64,000 bases of DNA from HXMU1420-13 sp965249965 (GCA_965249965.1 OZ252262.1:310001-374000), one strand, 5' to 3'. Shown: positions 26,310-36,233, numbered from the stretch's first letter. Notes: a model not told the origin generated them from the sequence alone. Translations and numbers: made by a program.

Positions 26310-27851
26310 TCAGCCCAACCAACCATCTCTATCCAGACTTCGATATTGAATTGCTTCCGCTACATGGTGAGCGCTAATTCTCTCCGAATTGTCCAAATCA
26401 GCAATTGTGCGACTTACTTTTAAAATCCGATCATAGGCTCTTGCAGATAAACCAAGTGATGTAATTGCCTGCTTCAGGATTGTGGAACTTTCATCATTCA
26501 ACTCGCATACTTTTCGAACCTGCCGTGTATTCATTTGTGCATTACAATACACACCTTTAATGCCAAGGAAACGTGTAGATTGTATCTCACGAGCTTCAAC
26601 AACTCGATCTCTTATACTTTGCGAGCTTTCACCTTTTGCCTTGCCTGACAACTCATCGTAACTCACTTTGTTCACTTCTATATGAAGGTCGATGCGATCT
26701 AATAAGGGACCGCTGATTTTTGATAAATATCGTTGCATTTGCATCGATGAAGTTCCATTCATTTCAGCAGGATTGTACCAGTCTCCACTAGGTGAAGGAT
26801 TCATAGAAGCAACTAGCATCACTCTACTCGGATACGTGACACTCATTCGAGCTCTAGCTATAGAAACAAAGCCATCTTCTAAAGGTTGACGCATAACTTC
26901 AAGGGCACTTCGTTTAAACTCAGGTAATTCATCTAGAAAAAGTACTCCATGGTGCGCCATAGAGATTTCGCCCGGCATCGGAATTCCTCCTCCACCAACA
27001 AGTGCTACATCAGAAACCGTATGATGTGGTGCTCTGAAGGGTCTGGAAGTAATTAATGCTTTTCCGCTTTCCATTAACCCAGACACTGAATGTACCTTTG
27101 TGGTTTCTAAAGCTTCATCCAGCGATAATGGAGGCAAAATTGTTGGTATTCGGCGTGCCATCATTGTTTTCCCGGAACCTGGTGGGCCAACCATGATCAC
27201 ATTATGCCCTCCCGCCGCAGCGATTTCTAACGCTCGTTTGACATTTTCTTGCCCTCGTACATCGCTAAAATCAAGCGCTTCATATTTTCCATTTTTTGAG
27301 AATACATGTTGAACGTCAATCTTATATGGATCTAAATTCCCGCGATTTTCCAACCAATCCTTTACTTCATTCAGATGATCGAACGGAAAAATTTCAATTC
27401 CATCTACAACGGCTGCCTCAGCACCGTTTTCTCTTGGTACGATCAAATATTTGAACCCTTGTTTTTTAGCTTCAACTGCTACAGGAAGTACACCCTTTAT
27501 AGGTCGGATTTTACCGTCCAGCGCAAGTTCTCCCAGCATCACGGTATCCTCAAGTTTGTCGGTGTGTAACTGCCCCGACATTCTCAATAATCCAATCGCA
27601 ATTGGCAGATCGAATGCGTTTCCTTCTTTAGGTAAATCCGCAGGAGCTAAATTCACTGTAATTCTACCCAATGGGTAATAAGAGCCTGTGTTGCGAATTG
27701 CAGCTTCAACCCTATCTCTGGACTCTGAAACGGCACGATCCGGTAATCCAACAAGGAAGAATTTTACCATTCCATTGGTATGATGGGTTTCTACGTCTAT
27801 AATTTTTGCATCCACGCCAACGGTGGATGCGCAATACACTCTGGCTAGCAT
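26310..27851 (-). CDS. YifB/ComM family Mg-chelatase-like AAA+ ATPase
   Basis: A 513-residue AAA+ protein. Start is set at ATG 27851 (MLARVYCASTVGVDAKIIDVE), which matches the family N-terminus; the frame could extend to 27977 but the extra 42 residues are not family-like. An N-terminal Lon-protease-like domain (PADLPKEGNAFDLPIAIGLL) precedes the Walker A motif MVGPPGSGKTMMAR and the Walker B region HHGVLFLDELPEF, followed by the Mg-chelatase-type C-terminal domain (LSARAYDRILKVSRTIADL). In naturally competent bacteria ComM drives branch migration during integration of incoming DNA; this role is likely but not shown here. Confidence 0.92.
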   Translation of the reverse strand: MLARVYCASTVGVDAKIIDVETHHTNGMVKFFLVGLPDRAVSESRDRVEAAIRNTGSYYPLGRITVNLAPADLPKEGNAFDLPIAIGLLRMSGQLHTDKLEDTVMLGELALDGKIRPIKGVLPVAVEAKKQGFKYLIVPRENGAEAAVVDGIEIFPFDHLNEVKDWLENRGNLDPYKIDVQHVFSKNGKYEALDFSDVRGQENVKRALEIAAAGGHNVIMVGPPGSGKTMMARRIPTILPPLSLDEALETTKVHSVSGLMESGKALITSRPFRAPHHTVSDVALVGGGGIPMPGEISMAHHGVLFLDELPEFKRSALEVMRQPLEDGFVSIARARMSVTYPSRVMLVASMNPSPSGDWYNPAEMNGTSSMQMQRYLSKISGPLLDRIDLHIEVNKVSYDELSGKAKGESSQSIRDRVVEAREIQSTRFLGIKGVYCNAQMNTRQVRKVCELNDESSTILKQAITSLGLSARAYDRILKVSRTIADLDNSERISAHHVAEAIQYRSLDRDGWLG

Positions 27852-27941
27852 TTGGTTCTGAATCTTTTTTATTTGCTTTTCGTAGTTAGACCTCGCCGGA
27901 GGTAACTCCTTACAAAAAATTTTATATAAATTGCACATATC

Positions 27942-28385
27942 ATGAATAAAGACGAGGCAAAACATAAAGCAAAGCACATTTTTGAAGAGGTGCAGGGTGG
28001 AGTGAATGAAGTAATCTCAAAAATTAGAGAGTTCATCAAAGAGGGAAGTGCTCGCAGATTGATTATTAAGAATAAAGAGGGCGAAGTTGTTTTTCAAACA
28101 CAATTAGCGGTAGGAGTAGGTGGTGCTGCATTAGTTGGCGCTATGGCACCTGTAATTTCCGCTATAGGAATGTTCGCGATGTTTATTAATGATTACCAAA
28201 TATTGGTTGAGAGAGAAATTGAAGAAGAGGATGATGAGTTTTCTGTAGATGCGGAAATCATCGAAATAACAGAAGATGAAGATGAGGATCACGCTGAAGA
28301 AGAAACTACAGCAGAACAGCCTGAAGAAGAATCAAAAGAGGAAGAAAAAGAAGAGAAAACAGTAGGTAAAAAGAAAAAGAAATAA
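27942..28385 (+). CDS. DUF4342 protein with acidic, low-complexity tail
   Basis: A 147-residue protein whose first ~90 residues match the DUF4342 layout: a helix (VNEVISKIREFIKEGSARRL), a short strand (LIIKNKEGEVVFQTQL) and a hydrophobic Gly/Ala-rich segment (VGVGGAALVGAMAPVISAIG) that may touch the membrane. The last 55 residues are almost entirely Glu and Asp, ending in KKKKK. The biochemical role of the family is unknown. It is divergent from the YifB-like gene and convergent with trxB, with a shared hairpin at 28395-28425. Confidence 0.8.
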   Translation: MNKDEAKHKAKHIFEEVQGGVNEVISKIREFIKEGSARRLIIKNKEGEVVFQTQLAVGVGGAALVGAMAPVISAIGMFAMFINDYQILVEREIEEEDDEFSVDAEIIEITEDEDEDHAEEETTAEQPEEESKEEEKEEKTVGKKKKK

Positions 28386-28394
28386 CGATTGAAA

Positions 28395-28425
28395 TTTGAT
28401 AGAGTGAAATATTCACTCTATCAAA
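28395..28425. terminator. Bidirectional hairpin between DUF4342 and trxB genes
   Basis: TTTGATAGAGTGAA and TTCACTCTATCAAA form a perfect 14-base stem with a 3-base loop, centred between two converging stops. No long T-run follows, so termination efficiency is uncertain. Confidence 0.6.
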
Positions 28426-28440
28426 TGTAATTTAGATTAC

Positions 28441-29415
28441 CTACTGCCAATGTTGTTCTGCAATCTCTTCTGGTGATAATTCACCAAGATAATGTTCAGC
28501 ATCTAATGCAGCTTTACATCCTGTTCCAGCTGCCGTAACCGCTTGGCGGTAAATTGCATCCATTGCATCACCACAGGCAAAAATACCAGGTAAATCTGTT
28601 TTAGTTGACTGGCCTTTTGTTTGGATATAACCAACATCATCCATGGTTAATACCCCTTTGAATAGGTCGGTATTTGGTTTATGCCCAATGGCCATAAACA
28701 CACCGGTTACATCTTCCAGGGTAGTGGTTTCACCTGTTTTTCTATTTTTGATGCGTACACCATCTACCACCTGATCACCCAGGATTTCGTCAATTTCACT
28801 GTCCCAGATGAATTCAATTTTTTCGTTAGCAAATGCTTTTGCTTGCATCGCTTTTGATGCGCGAAGCTCATCCCTTCGATGAACAACCGTAACTTTACTA
28901 GCAAATTTAGTGAGGAATGTAGCCTCTTCCATAGCGGTATCACCACCACCTACAATAACTACATGCTGATTTCGGAAAAAAGCACCGTCGCAGGTTGCGC
29001 ATGCTGATACACCTTTACCTCTAAGCCTGGTCTCACTTTCTAACCCTAACCACATTGCACTCGCACCCGTCGAAATAATAATGGTATGTGCATAAATGGT
29101 CGTTTTTTCGTCTATCTTTAGTTTATATGGGCGATCTCCGAATTCGATATCAGTTACATATCCATATCGTAAATCTGCACCAAACTTTGAGGCCTGCTCT
29201 CTGAAATCTTGCATCATTTGTGGACCCATTACCCCATTTGGATACCCGGGAAAATTCTCCACATCAGTTGTTGTCATTAATTGACCACCCGGTTCCGGTC
29301 CTTCAAAAACAATGGGGCTAAGGTCGGCCCGAGCTGCATATAACGCTGCTGTTAGTCCTGCAGGACCGCTACCAATAATTACTACCTTAAACGTTTTGTT
29401 CGCAATGTCTTCCAT
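28441..29415 (-). CDS. trxB: Thioredoxin reductase
   Basis: A 324-residue FAD enzyme that passes electrons from NADPH to thioredoxin. GSGPAGLTAALYAARA near the N-terminus binds FAD, the redox-active CATC is in VSACATCDGAFF, GGGDTAMEEA followed by HRRDELRAS marks the NADPH site, and GIFACGDAMD closes the FAD site. The start is set at ATG 29415 (MEDIANKTFKVVIIGSG); the frame extends to 29451 without gaining family sequence. It is convergent with the DUF4342 gene. It would supply reducing power to repair and peroxide systems, such as those fed by the transhydrogenase at 30797. Confidence 0.95.
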   Translation of the reverse strand: MEDIANKTFKVVIIGSGPAGLTAALYAARADLSPIVFEGPEPGGQLMTTTDVENFPGYPNGVMGPQMMQDFREQASKFGADLRYGYVTDIEFGDRPYKLKIDEKTTIYAHTIIISTGASAMWLGLESETRLRGKGVSACATCDGAFFRNQHVVIVGGGDTAMEEATFLTKFASKVTVVHRRDELRASKAMQAKAFANEKIEFIWDSEIDEILGDQVVDGVRIKNRKTGETTTLEDVTGVFMAIGHKPNTDLFKGVLTMDDVGYIQTKGQSTKTDLPGIFACGDAMDAIYRQAVTAAGTGCKAALDAEHYLGELSPEEIAEQHWQ

Positions 29416-29502
29416 ATGTATATCAAAAATAATTTTGAACAAAATACACAATGCAAAACAAAATTTGGTTTGAAACTTCCTATAGTTTCAATAGCCAAAT
29501 AC

Positions 29503-30591
29503 TTAGAAGTCTGTTGTACAGATATTGGACTCAAGTTCAGCCAAAGTTGTTGATGAACGGACAAACCTTTCATCATAAAATGCATTTTCCTGAGTTATTC
29601 TCGTAACTAATACGTCCTGATCGAAGAAAATTTGATAAATCAAATCAATGACCTGCGAATTTGGGTCAGAAGTTAAAAAGAAGACATCTCCTCTTCGTGC
29701 GAGCATTGGATGATTATTAATGTCGATGCAGCTTTGATCTACTATATCTGTGTAGTAGCGAAGAGTATCTTGTTTAATCTCGAGATGAAGTAAACTTTCA
29801 GCTGTATTAGCAACCCCTTCGATCTCCCATATTCCTTCAAAACTTTCAGGAAAAGTAAAGCCGCAATCTGGTTGAAGAGCGGTAAGATCTGCTGAACTTG
29901 ATATATAGTTATCTGTTACTGTTCCACCATCATCTTCGATAGTGATGTCGAGCCCATCTTGAGTTCGTTTTATTTCAATAAATAACTCGGCGACGAAACC
30001 TACACCAATCTCATCAAGTAAGCGATATATATTATTATTACTTCCTGCAATTTGGTAATCAATAATTTCGAAACAGCTTTCTTCTAAAGACTCACTATAT
30101 ACGCTTATTGAATCATCCGATATTTCCACATAAGTGGTTTCATTCTCATGAGTGAACTCCCATTTACCCTGAATATCTGTCTCATCAATGCATTCGGAAA
30201 ATATTGACACATCAACATCGCTCATTGTGTAATAATCAACCACACCTGGTGGGTCATTTGTTCTGCGAAGCTGTAATTGGTTATTATTTACAGAAACAGC
30301 AAAGACTACTTCAGGACTTCCATCTCCTTTTTCTACTTGAAAAAACCCGGTACCATCGCGTCGAATAACCTGAAATGCATCCGTTTTTACACAGTTTAGA
30401 GACGCATTAAATTCATAGAAGTTAAAATCAGTATCGCTGATAATTAAGAAGACATTGTTACCACCACCTGATCGTAACTGCCAGGTACCACGTACTTCGC
30501 CGGCCTCAAATCCGTCAAGATCAACATCTTCGCACGAACTTATGCCAACAACTATTATTGATAAAATCAAAAATTGGAATAGGTACCTCAT
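29503..30591 (-). CDS. Lipoprotein with two lipocalin-like repeats
   Basis: A 362-residue exported lipoprotein; the lipobox GISSC follows a hydrophobic signal (start ATG 30591, with GGGGGA as ribosome-binding site). Two or three related beta-rich units can be seen, each beginning with a W motif (RGTWQLRSGGGNN; QGKWEFTHENETT; EGIWEIEGVANTA) and ending near a Cys-containing strand (NCVKTDAF; SCFEIIDY; SCIDINN). This resembles the lipocalin-like repeats of Bacteroidota lipoproteins. Function unknown; binding a small hydrophobic ligand is only a guess. An earlier start at 30636 is possible but would add a non-signal segment. Confidence 0.7.
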   Translation of the reverse strand: MRYLFQFLILSIIVVGISSCEDVDLDGFEAGEVRGTWQLRSGGGNNVFLIISDTDFNFYEFNASLNCVKTDAFQVIRRDGTGFFQVEKGDGSPEVVFAVSVNNNQLQLRRTNDPPGVVDYYTMSDVDVSIFSECIDETDIQGKWEFTHENETTYVEISDDSISVYSESLEESCFEIIDYQIAGSNNNIYRLLDEIGVGFVAELFIEIKRTQDGLDITIEDDGGTVTDNYISSSADLTALQPDCGFTFPESFEGIWEIEGVANTAESLLHLEIKQDTLRYYTDIVDQSCIDINNHPMLARRGDVFFLTSDPNSQVIDLIYQIFFDQDVLVTRITQENAFYDERFVRSSTTLAELESNICTTDF

Positions 30592-30796
30592 GGAAATTCC
30601 CCCTAAATAATTTTTATAAGTATACATTTTCTTCACAATAAAAACTCATTTTAGAGACTGAAATGCGCTGGATTTCAATTAGTTAGTTTTTTGATTCACA
30701 ATTGTACTACCTATTATTAAAAAAAAGCGCTCCCAGATTTATTTGTGTAAAACATCTATTTCGTTAAGTTGGAATCAACAAATTTGGAGGTTAACA

Positions 30797-31921
30797 TTGA
30801 TTATTGCAATCCCAAAAGAAACGGCTGCTTCGGAAAAAAGAGTGTCGTTAACGCCTGAAATCGTAGGCAAATTAATTAAGAACGGAATTACCGTTACCGT
30901 AGAAAAAGATGCAGGATTGGCATCTAATTTTTTAGATAGTCATTACAAAGATGTGGGTGCATCCATAGAAAATGACAGAAAATCACTTTTTAGTTCATCG
31001 GATGTAGTGCTCGCGGTGCAAACACCCCCCAATGACGACTTAAAATTGATGAAGAATAGTTCCATTCTGGTTTGCTTTATTTGGGCGCTTCAAAATAAAG
31101 AACTAGTCGAAATGCTTAAATCTGCTGGCATTTCATCAATGGGAATGGATGCTATCCCTCGTATTTCCAGAGCTCAAAATATGGATGCCTTATCTTCTAT
31201 GAGCTCCATAGCGGGGTATAAAGCTTCTTTAATTGCAGCAAACAATCTTGATAAGTATTTCCCAATGATGATGACAGCTGCGGGCACTATCCCTCCATCT
31301 AAAGCTTTGATTCTAGGCGCCGGTGTGGCAGGACTTCAAGCTATAGCAACATGTAGAAAATTAGGCGCGGTTGTTGAAGCTTATGATGTACGCCCCGTTG
31401 TGAAGGAACAGGTTGAATCTTTAGGAGCAAAATTTGTAGAAGTTCCGCTGGAAGATGAAGACACCGAGACCAAAGGTGGTTACGCTAAAGAGTTATCTAA
31501 AGATAGCCAGGAGCGCCAAAAACAAGTTATTCACGAGCATGTAAAAAAATCTGATATCGTGATTACAACTGCTTTAATCCCGGGGCGCCCGGCACCAATA
31601 CTTATAACTAAAGAAATGGTGGCCGACATGAAACCAGGATCGGTTATTGTTGATTTAGCTGCCGAAAATGGTGGTAATTGTGAGCTGACCAAGCATGGTG
31701 AGACGGTTCTTGCTAATGAAGTAAAAGTTATTGGACCAGTAAACCTGCCCAGTCAACTAGCTAATCATGCAAGTATGCTGTACGCAAAAAACATGCATGC
31801 ATTACTTAATCTTTTGATAAAAGATGGACAAGCCGACTTCAATTTTGAAGACGAAATCCTTGTAAATACAACCATCACACATCAGGGAGAAATCATTTCT
31901 CCGTTACTAAAATCGAACTAA
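30797..31921 (+). CDS. pntA: NAD(P) transhydrogenase subunit alpha, NAD-binding part
   Basis: A 374-residue soluble domain I of proton-translocating transhydrogenase, which uses the proton gradient to reduce NADP with NADH. KETAASEKRVSLTPE opens the family-typical N-terminus, and ALILGAGVAGLQAI near residue 175 binds NAD(H). The start is TTG at 30797, chosen because GGAGG lies 6 bases upstream and the protein then starts MIIAIPKET as in homologues; the frame itself extends further to 30743. It is followed after 2 bases by the membrane subunit gene, forming a three-gene operon with split alpha subunit as in many bacteria. Confidence 0.93.
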   Translation: MIIAIPKETAASEKRVSLTPEIVGKLIKNGITVTVEKDAGLASNFLDSHYKDVGASIENDRKSLFSSSDVVLAVQTPPNDDLKLMKNSSILVCFIWALQNKELVEMLKSAGISSMGMDAIPRISRAQNMDALSSMSSIAGYKASLIAANNLDKYFPMMMTAAGTIPPSKALILGAGVAGLQAIATCRKLGAVVEAYDVRPVVKEQVESLGAKFVEVPLEDEDTETKGGYAKELSKDSQERQKQVIHEHVKKSDIVITTALIPGRPAPILITKEMVADMKPGSVIVDLAAENGGNCELTKHGETVLANEVKVIGPVNLPSQLANHASMLYAKNMHALLNLLIKDGQADFNFEDEILVNTTITHQGEIISPLLKSN

Positions 31922-31923
31922 TT

Positions 31924-32214
31924 ATGTCTGCCTTAATATTTTCGTTATTCATATTTGTTTTAGCCTGTTTTATCGGGTTCGAATTAATTTCTAAAGTGCC
32001 TCCTACTTTGCACACCCCTCTAATGAGTGGTGCAAATGCAATTTCGGGGATCACCATTGTTGGTGCTATTATTGTAGCCGGAAGCGTGGGCGGCGATCTG
32101 GGTAAATATCTTGGACTCGCAGCTATCATCTTTGCCACAATTAATGTTGTTGGTGGCTTTTTGGTCACCGATAGAATGCTAGAGATGTTTAAGAAAAAGG
32201 AGGATGACAAATGA
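31924..32214 (+). CDS. NAD(P) transhydrogenase subunit alpha, membrane part
   Basis: A 96-residue membrane protein with three hydrophobic helices (for example SALIFSLFIFVLACFIGFE, and AISGITIVGAIIVAGSVGGD). It corresponds to the C-terminal membrane segment of the alpha subunit (sometimes called PntA2 or PntAB), which together with the beta subunit forms the proton channel. It starts 2 bases after pntA and overlaps pntB by 4 bases (ATGA), so the three products are made in a coupled way. Confidence 0.93.
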   Translation: MSALIFSLFIFVLACFIGFELISKVPPTLHTPLMSGANAISGITIVGAIIVAGSVGGDLGKYLGLAAIIFATINVVGGFLVTDRMLEMFKKKEDDK

Positions 32215-33629
32215 GCCAGTTCCTTCCTGATACTTTCAATATTTGGCTACCTGATGTAATACAATTGATCTATTTGGTAGCAACCGCTTTTTTTATACGC
32301 GGTTTAAAACTTCTCAACTCGCCACAAACTGCCAGAAAAGGGAATCAGCTTGCTGCAATTGGTATGCTGATTGGAGTGGTTGTAACCCTATTTGACCAAG
32401 AAATCGTCTCATTTGAGTTTATTATAATTGGGGTGGTTGTTGGTAGTTTGATTGGGGTTACCCTTGCAAAAAAAGTTGCAATGACTGCCATGCCAGAACT
32501 GGTAGCCGTTTTTAACGGATTTGGCGGTGGTGCCTCCGCACTTGTTGCCTGGGGTGAATTTGCCAGAACTACAGATGTAACAACCATAGACAATACCGGA
32601 CTGGTTACTATTGGATTAAGCATTTTTATAGGTGCCTTAACTTTCACTGGAAGTTTCATCGCTTTTGGTAAGCTCCAGGGCTTTATTTCTGGAAATTCAA
32701 TCACATTCCCGGGACTAAATATTATTAATATTGGTTCGATGTTAGCCGTATTAGTATTAATTGGCTTTTTTGCTTTCGATCCAGCTAACCCGACAATATT
32801 TTGGGTAATTCTCGGCGTCGCACTTCTTATCGGTGTTACTTCTGTAATCCCAATTGGTGGAGCAGATATGCCTGTTGTAATCTCATTACTCAATTCTTAT
32901 TCGGGAATAGCTGCCTCCATGGCCGGATTTGTACTTGGAAACAATCTTCTAATCGTTTCAGGTGCTCTTGTTGGCGCCGCCGGTTTGATCCTAACAAATA
33001 TAATGTGTGTGGCTATGAACCGTTCATTAGCGAATGTAATATTCGGGAGCTTTGGTGGGGATGGTGCCACAAGTGGTGGTGCAGCAGAAGGTGACAAAAC
33101 AGTACGCGAAACCTCAGCCGATGATTTGGCCATTCAAATTGCTTATGCTTCTAAAGTAGTCATTGTACCTGGTTATGGGCTTGCTGTAGCCCAGGCACAA
33201 CATATTGTAAAAGAAGTAGCTACAAAACTTGAAGCGAGAGGTGTGCAGGTTAAGTATGGTGTACACCCGGTTGCTGGTAGGATGCCCGGACATATGAACG
33301 TTTTATTAGCCGAAGCCGATGTACCCTATGATCTACTTAAAGACATGGATGAGATTAATCCAGAATTTGCCTCAACTGATGTAGTATTGATTATTGGCGC
33401 TAATGATGTAGTAAACCCACTCTCAAAAACTGATCCAGGAAGCCCGATTTACGGCATGCCGATTTTAGATGTTGAAGATGCCAAACGTACCGTTGTGTTT
33501 AAGCGCTCTTTAAATGTGGGATACGCCGGTATCGACAATCCACTTTTTTATGCAGAGAAAAATCAAATGTTTTTTGGTGATGCTAAAAAGAGTCTACAGG
33601 CCTTAAACGAAGCCTTGAGCGATGTATAG
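32211..33629 (+). CDS. pntB: NAD(P) transhydrogenase subunit beta
   Basis: A 472-residue membrane subunit: about 9 helices in the first 290 residues, with FNGFGGGASALVAWGE as a conserved loop, then the soluble NADP(H)-binding domain III (VIVPGYGLAVAQAQH and KYGVHPVAGRMPGHMNVLLA). The terminal NADP-binding sequence VVFKRSLNVGYAGIDNPLF is intact. With PntA it completes a proton-pumping transhydrogenase that supplies NADPH, useful for thioredoxin reductase and peroxide defence. A clear terminator follows at 33652-33680. Confidence 0.95.
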   Translation: MSQFLPDTFNIWLPDVIQLIYLVATAFFIRGLKLLNSPQTARKGNQLAAIGMLIGVVVTLFDQEIVSFEFIIIGVVVGSLIGVTLAKKVAMTAMPELVAVFNGFGGGASALVAWGEFARTTDVTTIDNTGLVTIGLSIFIGALTFTGSFIAFGKLQGFISGNSITFPGLNIINIGSMLAVLVLIGFFAFDPANPTIFWVILGVALLIGVTSVIPIGGADMPVVISLLNSYSGIAASMAGFVLGNNLLIVSGALVGAAGLILTNIMCVAMNRSLANVIFGSFGGDGATSGGAAEGDKTVRETSADDLAIQIAYASKVVIVPGYGLAVAQAQHIVKEVATKLEARGVQVKYGVHPVAGRMPGHMNVLLAEADVPYDLLKDMDEINPEFASTDVVLIIGANDVVNPLSKTDPGSPIYGMPILDVEDAKRTVVFKRSLNVGYAGIDNPLFYAEKNQMFFGDAKKSLQALNEALSDV

Positions 33630-33651
33630 GAATTAATTCAATTCAACGGAT

Positions 33652-33680
33652 AAAGCCCTGCTTACAGTAGGGCTTTTTTT
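33652..33680 (+). terminator. Terminator of the transhydrogenase operon
   Basis: AAGCCCT and AGGGCTT form a stem (33653-33659 with 33669-33675) followed by a T-run to 33680, 23 bases past the pntB stop. Confidence 0.85.
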
Positions 33681-33819
33681 ATTTCTACAAGAATTCTGCT
33701 TGTGTGTACAGTGTCATTCTCATAAGAGTTTCTTATCACTTGTTTAACAAAAATTGATTGGTTAGTAGGATTGATGCTTTTGTACTTTGGTAAATAAATT
33801 AATCATAAAGCATCAGAAA

Positions 33820-36036
33820 ATGAGTGAGAGTAAAGATCAATCTTCGGGTGATATTAGTAAATGCCCATTTCATAATGGAACCATGAAAGCAGCTGCAGGC
33901 GGTGGCACGAAAAATCGTGAGTGGTGGCCTAACAAATTAAACTTAAATATTTTACGGCAACATGCTATCGAGTCTAATCCGATGGGAACTGATTTCGATT
34001 ACACCGCAGAATTCAATTCACTAAATTTAGATGAGGTTAAACAAGACCTCGAATATTTAATGACCGACTCTCAGGATTGGTGGCCTGCAGATTTTGGGCA
34101 TTATGGTCCTTTCATGATAAGAATGGCATGGCATAGTGCCGGTACATATCGCGTTACTGATGGCCGCGGTGGTGGCGGTGCAGGAACTCAACGGTTTGCT
34201 CCGTTAAACAGCTGGCCGGATAATGTAAACCTCGATAAAGCTCGTCTTTTGCTTTGGCCAATCAAACAAAAATATGGACGCAAATTATCGTGGGCAGACC
34301 TCATGATCCTGGCTGGTAATGTTGCACTTGAGTCCATGGGCTTTGAAACGTATGGATTTGGTGGTGGCCGTGAAGATGTTTGGGAGCCTGAAGAAGATAT
34401 TTATTGGGGATCAGAGGGTGAATGGCTTGGAAGCAAACGTCACGCTGATGACGGAACACTCGAGCAACCACTTGGTGCCGATCATATGGGTTTGATTTAC
34501 GTTAACCCGGAAGGTCCAAACGGCGAACCTGACCCTTTAAAATCTGCTCATTACATTCGCCAGACATTTGCAAGAATGGCTATGAATGATGAAGAAACCG
34601 TGGCTTTAATTGCTGGTGGACATACATTCGGAAAATCACACGGAGCTGATCTAGAATCAAATTTAGGCGCCGACCCTGAAGCTGCAAGTATTGAACAAAT
34701 GAGCATGGGATGGAAAAGCGCTCATGGCACCGGGCATAGCCGCGATACTATAACCAGTGGGCTGGAAGGAACGTGGACTCAGACTCCTACAAAATGGAGC
34801 AATCTCTACTTCGAAAATCTTTTTAAATATGCATGGGAACTGGAAAAAAGTCCGGCTGGAGCCTGGCAATGGAAACCAAAAAATGGTGCTGGCGCAGGAA
34901 CAGTTCCAGATGCGCACGATCCGGAAATAAAGCATGCACCATTTATGCTTACTACAGATCTTGCATTAAGAGTGGACCCGGATTACGAAAAAATATCCCG
35001 CCGTTTTTATGAAAATCCTGATGAGTTCGCAGATGCCTTTGCGCGGGCTTGGTACAAGCTAACGCACAGAGATATGGGGCCAAAATCACTGTTATTAGGA
35101 CCTGAAGTCCCTGCAGAAGAGCTGCTATGGCAAGATCCAATTCCCGAAAGAGATTTCGACCTTATTGATGAGATGGATATTGAAACGCTAAAAACTCAGA
35201 TCTTAGAGTCTGGACTCTCTGTATCCGAACTTGTTTCTACGGCATGGGCATCTGCTTCTACATTTAGAGGATCTGATAAACGAGGAGGCGCAAATGGCGC
35301 CAGAGTTCGATTAGCTCCTCAAAAAGATTGGGAAGTAAATAATCCAGAGCAATTAAATAAAGTCTTAAAAACTCTTGAAGTTATACAGCAAGGCTTTAAT
35401 AAGGCACAATCTGACAATAAGCGTGTTTCTATGGCCGATTTAATTGTACTTGGCGGATGTGTTGCGGTTGAAAAGGCTGCAAAGGATGCTGGCGTAGATG
35501 CTGTTGTGCCATTTACTCCCGGCCGAACTGACGCTACGCAGGAAAAAACTGATGTAGAATCTTTTATTTGGATGGAGCCACCAGCTGACGGATTCAGAAA
35601 TTATTATAATGCTACCCATAACACTACCGCTGAAGAGATGTTGGTTGATAAATCACAACTTTTAGCACTAACACCTCCTGAAATGACCGTCTTATTAGGG
35701 GGAATGCGTGTACTCGATACCAATTACAATGGATCAAAGCACGGAGTTTTCACAAACAACCCTGGCGAGCTCAATAACGATTTCTTCCGAAATGTACTCG
35801 ACTTATCAACTACGTGGACTGCCACTACCGATGCCCAAGATGTATTTGTTGGTAGCGACAGAAAAACCGGCGAAGTTAAATGGACGGGAACCCGTGCTGA
35901 TTTGATTTTTGGATCAAACTCTGAGTTACGTGCTTTGGCTGAAGTGTATGCCAGCGATGATGCGAAGGAAAAATTCGTGAATGATTTCGTAGCAGCATGG
36001 AATAAGGTGATGAACCTTGATCGTTTTGATCTTTAG
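33820..36036 (+). CDS. katG: Catalase-peroxidase
   Basis: A 738-residue bifunctional haem enzyme that removes hydrogen peroxide. Start set at ATG 33820 (MSESKDQSSGDISKCPFHNG, the typical KatG opening); TTG at 33787 is less likely. The distal-side motif RMAWHSAGTYR holds Arg, Trp and His; LIYVNPEGPNG and ARMAMNDEETVALIAGGHTF hold the Tyr and Met that cross-link to the Trp, and GGHTFGKSH the proximal His ligand. The second, haem-free half of the gene duplication is complete (GGMRVLDTNYNGSKHGVF). No oxidative-stress operator could be recognised in the 140 bases upstream. A strong terminator follows. Confidence 0.97.
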   Translation: MSESKDQSSGDISKCPFHNGTMKAAAGGGTKNREWWPNKLNLNILRQHAIESNPMGTDFDYTAEFNSLNLDEVKQDLEYLMTDSQDWWPADFGHYGPFMIRMAWHSAGTYRVTDGRGGGGAGTQRFAPLNSWPDNVNLDKARLLLWPIKQKYGRKLSWADLMILAGNVALESMGFETYGFGGGREDVWEPEEDIYWGSEGEWLGSKRHADDGTLEQPLGADHMGLIYVNPEGPNGEPDPLKSAHYIRQTFARMAMNDEETVALIAGGHTFGKSHGADLESNLGADPEAASIEQMSMGWKSAHGTGHSRDTITSGLEGTWTQTPTKWSNLYFENLFKYAWELEKSPAGAWQWKPKNGAGAGTVPDAHDPEIKHAPFMLTTDLALRVDPDYEKISRRFYENPDEFADAFARAWYKLTHRDMGPKSLLLGPEVPAEELLWQDPIPERDFDLIDEMDIETLKTQILESGLSVSELVSTAWASASTFRGSDKRGGANGARVRLAPQKDWEVNNPEQLNKVLKTLEVIQQGFNKAQSDNKRVSMADLIVLGGCVAVEKAAKDAGVDAVVPFTPGRTDATQEKTDVESFIWMEPPADGFRNYYNATHNTTAEEMLVDKSQLLALTPPEMTVLLGGMRVLDTNYNGSKHGVFTNNPGELNNDFFRNVLDLSTTWTATTDAQDVFVGSDRKTGEVKWTGTRADLIFGSNSELRALAEVYASDDAKEKFVNDFVAAWNKVMNLDRFDL

Positions 36037-36055
36037 TCGATAGAATTCACTGTTT

Positions 36056-36086
36056 AAAAACGGACTTCAAATTGAAGTCCGTTTTT
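36056..36086 (+). terminator. Terminator of katG
   Basis: AAAAACGGACTTCAA pairs with TTGAAGTCCGTTTTT around a one-base centre (31 bases in total), ending in T. It follows the katG stop by 19 bases and may work on both strands. Confidence 0.85.
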
Positions 36087-36233
36087 GTTTATAAAATTGA
36101 TATGGGAAAAAGTGTTAAACATCATAAGAATTCTTTCGTAGTTGAACATTTAACGCTAATTTTGAAATACTATATCATAATTTTCAACGTTGCGAAATAA
36201 TGATATAAATATTTAGCTAATAAGGATTAACAG

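Noticed and set aside
27852..27977. 42-residue upstream extension of the YifB-like gene
   Set aside because: The extra residues are not family-like, and ATG 27851 begins with the conserved MLARVYCA start.
32345..32893. 182-residue minus-strand frame inside pntB
   Set aside because: It is antisense to a highly conserved membrane subunit and shows only the mirrored composition of that gene.
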